This document shows positions 12,238 through 18,337 of a DNA stretch of 18,337 nt, in pieces. Origin of the DNA: Desulfurellales bacterium (GTDB lineage: Bacteria; Campylobacterota_A; Desulfurellia; Desulfurellales; Hippeaceae); the NCBI GenBank assembly GCA_027074255.1, contig JALTDI010000217.1, positions 1-18,337 on the forward strand, in the 5' to 3' direction. The notes under the pieces are model-generated. The model ran no database searches. It was not told the origin of the DNA and was given only the letters and a program-made list of their open reading frames with translations. The first letter of the stretch is position 1. Every line of letters begins with the position of its first letter. The position numbers and the translations under genes were made by a program.

Positions 12238-12345
12238 TGTCAATGCCGCGATCGCGATAAAGCAGCTTTTTTTCTTTGTTTTACGTTATGCTGTCCATAT
12301 TGCTATTTTTTATTGGGTTTGCGCTGATAAAAATGCCCAAAAAGA

Positions 12346-12373
12346 TTGAAATTTGTATTTTTTTTAGTATACT
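12346..12373 (+). promoter_or_regulatory. rpmH operon promoter
   Basis: TTGAAA (12346-12351) and TATACT (12368-12373) with a 16-bp spacer lie 36 bp before the rpmH ATG, behind which GGAGGG at 12401-12406 serves as the ribosome binding site. It is divergent from the polyamine promoter. Confidence 0.6.
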
Positions 12374-12409
12374 TCATTGGCTTGAAGAGATTTTTTTGTT
12401 GGAGGGAAA

Positions 12410-12544
12410 ATGAAAAGAACGTTTCAGCCGCATAATACGAGAAGGAAAAGAACTCATGGTTTTAGAGCAAGAATGAAAACATCGGCAGGCAGAAAAGTAT
12501 TATCAAGAAGAAGGCTCAAAGGAAGGAAGAGATTAGCTCTTTAA
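12410..12544 (+). CDS. rpmH: 50S ribosomal protein L34
   Basis: A 44-aa highly basic protein beginning MKRTFQPHNTRRKRTHGFRA and ending in GRKRLAL, the nearly invariant L34 sequence. It is an early-assembling component of the large subunit near the exit region of 23S rRNA. Translation uses GGAGGGAAA directly before ATG 12410. It leads the rpmH-rnpA-yidD-yidC cluster that is usually close to the chromosome origin. Confidence 0.97.
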   Translation: MKRTFQPHNTRRKRTHGFRARMKTSAGRKVLSRRRLKGRKRLAL

Positions 12545-12549
12545 AACCG

Positions 12550-12882
12550 TTGTATACTGCCTTAAAGTCTAGTGAGTTTAGAGAAGTATATGATAGGGGT
12601 GAAAAATTTATCGGTAAATTTTTTGTTGTTTTTGTGATTAAAAATAAAGACAGCTTTAAAGCGGGGTTCGTGGCGAGTAAAAAAATAGGTAAGGCACACC
12701 ATAGAAACAGAGCTAAAAGGCTAATGAGAGAAATTGTAAGATTGAATCAGGCCATGATATGTTATAATATTTATATGGTTATGGTGGCAAGAAAGAGCAT
12801 ACTCAATGCCGCCTTTAAAGATATAAATGCAAGTTTTGTAAAATTTGCCGAGCGCTTTTTAAAACAAAACAATGAGTGTTAG
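12550..12882 (+). CDS. rnpA: Ribonuclease P protein component
   Basis: A 110-aa basic protein that binds RNase P RNA and helps it recognise the 5' leader of pre-tRNA. The RNR signature is in KKIGKAHHRNRAKRLMRE (R52-N53-R54), preceded by the FREVYDRGEKF core at residues 10-20. The chosen start is TTG 12550, 5 nt after the rpmH stop. No ribosome binding site is well placed for it, and translation coupled to rpmH is likely. The frame continues open upstream into rpmH, so the exact start is uncertain. The 3' end overlaps yidD by 11 bp. Confidence 0.92.
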   Translation: MYTALKSSEFREVYDRGEKFIGKFFVVFVIKNKDSFKAGFVASKKIGKAHHRNRAKRLMREIVRLNQAMICYNIYMVMVARKSILNAAFKDINASFVKFAERFLKQNNEC

Positions 12883-13129
12883 AAGTATTTTGTCGAGTTT
12901 TCTTATCAAATCAATAAAATTTTATCAGTATTACATATCCCCCCTCCATAGGCCGAGTTGCAGGTTTTATCCCACATGCTCAAATTATTCCATAGAAGCA
13001 ATAAAAAAATTCGGTCCCATTCAGGGAACTTTAATGTCCGTTTACAGAATATTGAGGTGCGGACCTTGGTCGGCAGGCGGCTATGACCCTCCGGATAAGC
13101 CGCTGTTTCAGATTAAAAGGAGAAAATAA
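12872..13129 (+). CDS. yidD: Membrane protein insertion efficiency factor YidD
   Basis: An 85-aa protein with the family core YQYYISPLHRPSCRFYPTCS (residues 18-37), the conserved cysteines C28, ..., and the tail RILRCGPWSAGGYDPP. It is a small inner-membrane-associated protein that assists YidC-dependent insertion. It overlaps rnpA by 11 bp, and its stop shares one base with the yidC start. Confidence 0.94.
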   Translation: MSVRSILSSFLIKSIKFYQYYISPLHRPSCRFYPTCSNYSIEAIKKFGPIQGTLMSVYRILRCGPWSAGGYDPPDKPLFQIKRRK

Positions 13130-14685
13130 TGGAAGGCAACGAAAAAAGAGCATTGCTTGCAATAGGCATAACAATGATTTTAATCACGGCATACAGCTAT
13201 TTCTTTTTACCCGGTACAAGGCATAGTGAGACAAATAAACAGCAGGTAGAAACCAAAGCTAAAAAAACGGTTAATGAACAGCAGCCCGTTTCTGCCGGCA
13301 TGATAGCTGTTAAACATAAAGCACAAACGAAAACGGAAAAATTCATTAAGGTTGAGACCAATTACTATTTAATAAAAATATCGAATAAAAACGGCGCAAT
13401 AAAGCAGTTTATTTTAAAGAAATACCATCTTGAGAAAAAGCCCGTAACACTTGTTGCATCACAGGGGGCATACAACACGCTGGAGACGGCTTTTAAAGAC
13501 AGAGCTGTTGAAAACGTGGAAAAGGCCGCTGATTATACTGCTGACAAACAGGATGTGATTCTTGGCTGGAAGGATAAAAAGGCCGTTTTGACGCTCAAAA
13601 AGACGCTTAACAATATAACGATAGTCAAAAAATATGTTTTTTTTAATAACTCTTATACAATAGATTTTGATGTTTCCGTGTTGAAAGACAATAAATCCGT
13701 TAAAGAGGAGTTATCGGTTTATGCCGGGCCCAATCTCGGTGATTTGGAAAAAAGCAGATATTCTCATCTTGGTGCGGTTGCGCTTGTAAACTATAAGAAG
13801 ATAAGAAAAGATAAAAAAATAAAACCGGATGAGGATATAAACTGGATAGCATTAGAAAGCAAGTATTTCTGTTTTGCTTTTCTACCCCTAAAAGGCAATA
13901 GAGTTGTCGGAGGATATACCAGCTTGCAGGATAATCACTATATATACGCCAATATATATGCACCAGGCGGGCTGGAGATATACGGAGGACCAAAAAGCAA
14001 GGAAGAGATAGCTGCTGTTGACCACCATTTGAGTAAAATTATCAGGTTCGGGATGTTCGGCTTCATAGGCAAACCACTTTTGCGAGTTTTAAACGTTCTT
14101 TTCTCCGTTGTGGGCAATTATGGTATTGCCATAATCATATTGACATTCTTTATAAGGATTCTTTTTTATCCTTTGAGCTATAAGTCTTTCAAGTCTATGA
14201 AAGAGATGTCGAAACTACAGCCGAAGCTGAAAGAATTGCAGCTTAAATATAAGGGCAAACCAGAAATGCTTAATAAGGCTACAATGGAGCTGTATAAAAA
14301 GCATAAGGTCAACCCTTTCGGCGGCTGTATTCCTGTGGTTGTTCAAATTCCTGTCTTTTTAGCCTTGTACAATGTTTTGTTAAACGCAATAGAGCTAAGA
14401 GGTGCTCCTTTTGTTTGGTGGATTACCGACTTGAGCGCAAAGGATCCATACTACATATTGCCTATTATTATGGGATTAACAATGTTCTTACAGCAAAAGC
14501 TAACACCTTCCACAATGGACCCCAAGCAGCAGAAGATAATGATGTTTATGCCTTTGATTTTTACCGTTATGTTTTTGAGTTTCCCCTCGGGTTTGGTTAT
14601 CTATTGGGCGACGAACAATATTTTAACCATACTTCAGCAGTTTATAGATTCAAAAATAATTCAGGCAAAAGAGAAGAATGCATGA
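13129..14685 (+). CDS. yidC: Membrane protein insertase YidC (Oxa1 family)
   Basis: A 518-aa inner-membrane insertase of the Gram-negative type. The first transmembrane segment (about residues 8-27) is followed by a large periplasmic P1 domain to about residue 300. The conserved insertase core then runs from about 305 to the end. The core holds the hydrophilic-groove arginine R343 (FFIRILFYPLS), the cytoplasmic hairpin KEMSKLQPKLKELQLKYKG, and further membrane helices including GGCIPVVVQIPVFLALYNVL. The presence of P1 marks a diderm. Starts by a 1-bp overlap with yidD. Its end overlaps mnmE by 8 bp, with no jag/khpB gene between them. Confidence 0.96.
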   Translation: MEGNEKRALLAIGITMILITAYSYFFLPGTRHSETNKQQVETKAKKTVNEQQPVSAGMIAVKHKAQTKTEKFIKVETNYYLIKISNKNGAIKQFILKKYHLEKKPVTLVASQGAYNTLETAFKDRAVENVEKAADYTADKQDVILGWKDKKAVLTLKKTLNNITIVKKYVFFNNSYTIDFDVSVLKDNKSVKEELSVYAGPNLGDLEKSRYSHLGAVALVNYKKIRKDKKIKPDEDINWIALESKYFCFAFLPLKGNRVVGGYTSLQDNHYIYANIYAPGGLEIYGGPKSKEEIAAVDHHLSKIIRFGMFGFIGKPLLRVLNVLFSVVGNYGIAIIILTFFIRILFYPLSYKSFKSMKEMSKLQPKLKELQLKYKGKPEMLNKATMELYKKHKVNPFGGCIPVVVQIPVFLALYNVLLNAIELRGAPFVWWITDLSAKDPYYILPIIMGLTMFLQQKLTPSTMDPKQQKIMMFMPLIFTVMFLSFPSGLVIYWATNNILTILQQFIDSKIIQAKEKNA

Positions 14686-16027
14686 CGATGATGTAATTGC
14701 CGCGATAGCCACCGGATACGCTATTGCCGCCATAGGTATAATAAGGGTATCCGGTTTCGGAGCTTTTGGCCTGCTTGAAAAGATTTTTACAAAAAAACCG
14801 CCCTTTGAGCATAGAAAGATTTATTACGGACATATAAAGGAATCAACCGGCAATGTAATAGATGAGGTTCTTGTTTCTGTTTTTCGCGCGCCTTATTCAT
14901 ATACCGGCGAAGACTCATTTGAGATTAGCTGCCACGGCGGAATAGTTGTTTTAAATAGTGTATTAGAAAGAGTTCTTGAAGCCGGCGCTAGGCTTGCACA
15001 GCCCGGTGAATTTACAAAAAGAGCTTTTTTAAACGGCAAAATGGATTTATCTCAGGCTGAGGCTGTTGAAAAGGTGATTTCGTCTAAAAGCAAAAGGGCA
15101 CTCTTTATTGCTCAAAGACAGCTTTCAGGCAAATTTTCAGGCAAAATAGATAAGATAAGAGAGCAGATTCTCTCTTTAATGGCTGATAATGAGGTTATTA
15201 TAGATCATCCCGATGAGGAGCTTGGCTCGTATTCTTTAAATCAAAAGGTAGAATTGCTTCATAATATCAGTCAGCAGCTTCAAGATATACTAAAAGCCTC
15301 CGAATACGGAGACACCATTTTCAAGGGTATGGTTCTATCTATCATAGGAAAGCCTAATGTGGGTAAATCCAGCCTGCTCAATGTTTTAATCGGCAGTGAG
15401 CGTTCGATAGTCACGGATATTCCGGGAACAACGAGGGATGTAGTCTCTGAGGGTTTTACTATTAAGGGTATTCCCTGTACTATTCTTGATACAGCCGGAA
15501 TCAGAAAAACCGAGGATAAAATAGAATATCTCGGCGTTGAAAGAAGCAGAAGAGCAATTGACGATGCCGATGTTATTTTGATGGTGTTTGATGCTTCCAG
15601 GAATCTTGACAATGAAGATTTTGAAATACTGGATTATGCAGGGAAGACACAGAGTAGGATTATTGGTGTTTTAAATAAGATAGATATGGGCAATAAATGC
15701 GGAAGCGTCCCGTTAGACAAGGTTGTTAGAATATCTTGCAAGACAAGAGAAGGCATAAAAGAACTTGAAGAGGCAATCAATGCTTATGTCGTTCAAAATA
15801 CCAATGATGCCGACATCGTATCTTTAAATGCAGCACAGAAGGAGAGCTTAAAAGAGGGTATAATGATGTGTGATAAGCTTATTGAAGATGAGCAAAAAAA
15901 TATAGACCCTGCTTTGATAGGTGTTGATTTTATATCTCTTGCAGCGTCTTTGGATGAGATTTTGGGTAAAATTACAGATGAAGATATGCTTGATGTAATG
16001 TTCAAGAAGTTTTGTATAGGTAAATAG
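14678..16027 (+). CDS. mnmE: tRNA uridine-5-carboxymethylaminomethyl modification GTPase MnmE
   Basis: A 449-aa protein that works with MnmG to install the (carboxymethyl)aminomethyl group at U34 of certain tRNAs. The N-terminal tetrahydrofolate-binding domain (about residues 1-118) is followed by helical segments into which the G domain is inserted. G1 is GKPNVGKSS (224-232), G2 TDIPGTTRD (246-254), G3 DTAG (271-274) and G4 NKID (333-336). The C-terminal CIGK (446-449) carries the cysteine typical of the family. It starts within the last codons of yidC. The stop codon at 16025-16027 is immediately followed by the parS site. Confidence 0.96.
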   Translation: MHDDDVIAAIATGYAIAAIGIIRVSGFGAFGLLEKIFTKKPPFEHRKIYYGHIKESTGNVIDEVLVSVFRAPYSYTGEDSFEISCHGGIVVLNSVLERVLEAGARLAQPGEFTKRAFLNGKMDLSQAEAVEKVISSKSKRALFIAQRQLSGKFSGKIDKIREQILSLMADNEVIIDHPDEELGSYSLNQKVELLHNISQQLQDILKASEYGDTIFKGMVLSIIGKPNVGKSSLLNVLIGSERSIVTDIPGTTRDVVSEGFTIKGIPCTILDTAGIRKTEDKIEYLGVERSRRAIDDADVILMVFDASRNLDNEDFEILDYAGKTQSRIIGVLNKIDMGNKCGSVPLDKVVRISCKTREGIKELEEAINAYVVQNTNDADIVSLNAAQKESLKEGIMMCDKLIEDEQKNIDPALIGVDFISLAASLDEILGKITDEDMLDVMFKKFCIGK

Positions 16028-16043
16028 TGTTTCACGTGAAACA
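16028..16043. other. parS: parS chromosome-partitioning site
   Basis: TGTTTCACGTGAAACA is a perfect 16-bp palindrome that matches the bacterial chromosomal parS consensus (TGTTNCACGTGAAACA) at every position. It lies between the mnmE stop and the mnmG ribosome binding site, near where the parAB genes normally follow rsmG. ParB clamps load here for origin segregation. Confidence 0.94.
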
Positions 16044-16058
16044 TAAGGCGGTGAGAAG

Positions 16059-17948
16059 ATGATTTATCCTAAAAAATACGACGTAATAGTGATAGGAGGG
16101 GGGCATGCGGGCTGCGAGGCTGCCTTGATATCCGCACGATTGGGCGTAAGCACGCTTATGCTTACCATATCGCTGGATTCAATAGGCGCTATGAGCTGTA
16201 ATCCAGCTGTGGGTGGATTAGCCAAAGGCCATCTTGTCAAAGAGGTGGATATTTTCGGCGGTGAAATGGCACGCAATATAGATGAGACCGGTTTGCAGTT
16301 TAAGATTCTAAATAGAAGCAAGGGTCCGGCGGTATGGTCGTCAAGAGCTCAGGCTGATATGACAGCCTATAAACTAAGAATGAAATATGTAATGGAACGA
16401 CAGAATAATCTTGATATAAAGCAGGAAACAGTAGATGAGATAGTTGTAGAAAATAAAAAAGTCGTTGGCCTAAGAACAAATGTCGGCAATGAATATCGGT
16501 GCGATAGTGTTGTTGTCACCACAGGAACCTTTATGAAGGGTAAGATTTTTATAGGTTTAAACCAATATTCGGCAGGTAGAGCGTGGGAACCGCCTTCGAT
16601 GAAATTATCCGACAGCCTACGCAACATGGGTCTAAGGGTAAGCAGATTAAAAACCGGCACAACACCGAGACTTGATGCAAGAACAATAGATTTCGATGTG
16701 TTGACAGTCCAGCCGGGGGACGATGAGCCGATACCGTTTTCTTTTAGAACAACAAAATTTGACAGGCCGAATATGCCCTGTTATCTGGCTTACACAAATG
16801 AAACAACGCATAAAATTATTCTTCAGAATTTGGATCAGTCGCCATTGTACAGCGGAATGGTTGAATCCATAGGCCCTAGGTACTGTCCCTCAATAGAGGA
16901 TAAGGTGGTAAAGTTTTTTGAGAAAAAGCAGCATCAGATATTTTTGGAACCCCAGGATGAAAAATCCACAGAGATATATGCGGACGGGCTGCATACATCT
17001 CTCGGTTACGAAGTACAGCTAAAATTTTTAAGAAGCATGAAGGGTCTGGAAGAGGTTGAAATTATGCGCCCGGGATACGCTATCGAATATGATTTTGTTG
17101 ATCCGACCCAGCTAAAACACACCTTGGAAGCAAAAAGTATAAATGGCTTATTTTTGGCAGGTCAGATAAACGGAACAAGCGGGTATGAGGAAGCCGCGGC
17201 GCAGGGTATTGTTGCAGGTATAAACGCAGCGTTTTATATTAGAAAAGACAAACCGTTTATTTTGGGCAGAGATGAGGCATACACCGGAGTTTTAATAGAT
17301 GATCTGGTCACAAAAGGCACAAAAGAGCCCTATCGAATGTTTACGTCGAGAGCCGAATATAGATTAATTTTAAGGGAGGACAACACCCATCTTAGATTGT
17401 ATGACAAGTCATACAAGGCCGGGCTGATGGATAAGGAACAGTTTGAAAGAATAAAAGAACAGGATATAAAGATAAAAGAGATGATTAAAAAGCTCAAAAC
17501 AGCATACATTTTCCCGAATGAGAACATAAATAAAGCCCTTATATCATTAGGTACAGAGATTATTAAAACAAAAACAGATTTATCGAAATTGATAAGAAGA
17601 ACTGAGATAAATTATGACAAATTAAAAACAATTGTTCCGGATTTAGAGGAACTTGATTCTTTTACTAAACAGGAAGTAGAAATAGATTTAAAATATGAGG
17701 GATACTTGAATCTGCAAAAACAGCAGATAGATAAATTTAAACGATATGAAAGTATGAAAATACCGGAAAGTTTCTCATATAATGATGTAGGCGGTTTGTC
17801 AAATGAGGTTAAGGGTAAGCTTATGGAAATCAGACCCTCCTCCATAGGGCAAGCCGGTAGAATTCCGGGCGTCACACCCGCTGCCATTTCTATACTTGTT
17901 GTTCATTTAAAGAAGATCTATGATAGAAAAATTAGAAACACAGCTTGA
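16059..17948 (+). CDS. mnmG: tRNA uridine-5-carboxymethylaminomethyl modification enzyme MnmG (GidA)
   Basis: A 629-aa FAD- and NADH-using partner of MnmE. The dinucleotide-binding GGGHAGCEAA is at residues 13-22. Other family signatures are MSCNPAVGGLAKGHL, TGLQFKILNRSKGPAVWSSR and GTSGYEEAAAQGIVAG, and the C-terminal domain ends with GRIPGVTPAAISILVVHLKK. Length matches the usual 620-630 residues. AAGGCGGTGAGAAG precedes the ATG and comes directly after parS. Its 3' end overlaps rsmG by 29 bp. Confidence 0.97.
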   Translation: MIYPKKYDVIVIGGGHAGCEAALISARLGVSTLMLTISLDSIGAMSCNPAVGGLAKGHLVKEVDIFGGEMARNIDETGLQFKILNRSKGPAVWSSRAQADMTAYKLRMKYVMERQNNLDIKQETVDEIVVENKKVVGLRTNVGNEYRCDSVVVTTGTFMKGKIFIGLNQYSAGRAWEPPSMKLSDSLRNMGLRVSRLKTGTTPRLDARTIDFDVLTVQPGDDEPIPFSFRTTKFDRPNMPCYLAYTNETTHKIILQNLDQSPLYSGMVESIGPRYCPSIEDKVVKFFEKKQHQIFLEPQDEKSTEIYADGLHTSLGYEVQLKFLRSMKGLEEVEIMRPGYAIEYDFVDPTQLKHTLEAKSINGLFLAGQINGTSGYEEAAAQGIVAGINAAFYIRKDKPFILGRDEAYTGVLIDDLVTKGTKEPYRMFTSRAEYRLILREDNTHLRLYDKSYKAGLMDKEQFERIKEQDIKIKEMIKKLKTAYIFPNENINKALISLGTEIIKTKTDLSKLIRRTEINYDKLKTIVPDLEELDSFTKQEVEIDLKYEGYLNLQKQQIDKFKRYESMKIPESFSYNDVGGLSNEVKGKLMEIRPSSIGQAGRIPGVTPAAISILVVHLKKIYDRKIRNTA

Positions 17949-18337
17949 AGATGCTTTTGATAAGTTGGATCTTCCATCTCGCAGTATAGACCGTTTTAAG
18001 AAATATCTTTTACTACTGGAACAATGGAATAAAAATATAAATTTAATATCAAGGAAAGAGAATGATATAATAGATAAATTGTTTGCCCCGTCTCTGCTTT
18101 TTTTTAAACTTATTGATAATATACACGGAAAGAGTGTTATTGATCTGGGTTCAGGTGCCGGGTTTCCCGCTTTTGTCATCAAAATTTACAACCCTGATAT
18201 AGACGTAACCCTTGTGGAAATTAATAAGAAAAAGGCCTCTTTTTTGCAATACATAAACGCAATGCTTGACTTAAAATGCACAATAGTAAGCAATATTTTA
18301 CAAACAGGAGAAAAAAATAATAAATCGGCAAGTATTT
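17920..18337 (+). CDS. rsmG: 16S rRNA (guanine-N7) methyltransferase RsmG, 3'-truncated by window end
   Basis: The first 139 residues of a SAM-dependent methyltransferase that methylates G527 of 16S rRNA. Recognisable features are the N-terminal LLLLEQWNKNINLISRKE (typical RsmG opening) and the SAM-binding motif IDLGSGAGFPA at residues 74-84, followed by VTLVEINKKKASFLQ. The start ATG 17920 lies inside the last codons of mnmG, so translation is coupled. The C-terminal third is outside the window. In related genomes parA and parB follow. Confidence 0.93.
   Translation, partial: MIEKLETQLEDAFDKLDLPSRSIDRFKKYLLLLEQWNKNINLISRKENDIIDKLFAPSLLFFKLIDNIHGKSVIDLGSGAGFPAFVIKIYNPDIDVTLVEINKKKASFLQYINAMLDLKCTIVSNILQTGEKNNKSASI

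Noticed and set aside
12258..12290. T-rich stretch after AAAGCAGC as an intrinsic terminator
   Set aside because: No stable stem precedes the T-run, and it lies between two divergent promoters where no transcript needs ending.
12122..12409. Replication origin (oriC)
   Set aside because: Suggested by rpmH and parS nearby, but no TTATCCACA-like cluster was found. Only isolated partial matches occur elsewhere in coding DNA.
1..18337. CRISPR arrays, insertion sequences, prophage or integrase attachment sites at the tRNAs
   Set aside because: No regularly spaced repeats, transposase or integrase genes, or duplicated tRNA 3' ends were seen.

Overview
The window is an AT-rich, densely packed bacterial chromosome segment. 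It has no sign of phage, insertion sequences or CRISPR. Every gene recognised is of bacterial type, and the TonB, YidC and HP0959/HP0958-like Nif3/zinc-ribbon genes suggest a Gram-negative. Several features point to an anaerobic, possibly thermophilic sulfur-metabolising lineage such as the Desulfurella/Hippea group: a pyruvoyl arginine decarboxylase, a CoA-disulfide-reductase-like flavoprotein, an FmdE-family protein, and an ArsR/TauE pair under a SqrR-like operator. That placement is an inference from gene content and style, not a computed assignment.

Region by region: (1) 1-193 is the 5' part of a leftward GntR-type regulator, whose strong promoter abuts its ATG. (2) 491-2341 is an fmdE-tauE-arsR operon whose promoter spacer holds a perfect 20-bp palindrome containing ATTC-N8-GAAT. 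(3) 2349-4846 is a nicotinamidase / nicotinate phosphoribosyltransferase / TatD operon with its own promoter, a compact NAD-salvage unit. (4) 4874-7039 is a tRNA(CAU) followed 11 nt later by a Nif3-family gene, then a coiled-coil zinc-ribbon gene and an RNase H gene. (5) 7027-7923 is a leftward tonB, tail-overlapping the RNase H gene. (6) 7965-8730 is tRNA-Ser(CGA) followed 21 nt later by a HAD pyrimidine-5'-nucleotidase-like gene, closed by a bidirectional terminator at 8761-8793. (7) 8805-10169 (leftward) is a CoA-disulfide/NADH-oxidase-family flavoprotein. (8) 10381-12121 (leftward) is a polyamine operon, speD - pyruvoyl arginine decarboxylase - agmatinase. (9) 12346-18337 (rightward) is the classic origin-proximal cluster rpmH-rnpA-yidD-yidC-mnmE-mnmG-rsmG, with rsmG cut by the window edge. 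A perfect consensus parS site (16028-16043) sits between mnmE and mnmG.

How the genes work together: the polyamine operon would take arginine to agmatine and putrescine and supply decarboxylated SAM. A spermidine synthase/aminopropyltransferase is not in the window. NAD salvage (deamidation of nicotinamide, then phosphoribosylation) is complete to nicotinate mononucleotide. The rightward cluster makes ribosomal protein L34, the RNase P protein, the membrane-insertion machinery and the MnmE/MnmG wobble-uridine tRNA modification enzymes. The most noteworthy non-coding signals are the palindromic promoter at 491-518, the parS site, the inverted-repeat promoter of the polyamine operon, and two tRNA genes that appear to be co-transcribed with the protein gene directly behind them. 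The candidate for a less described system is the FmdE-TauE-ArsR unit with its operator.
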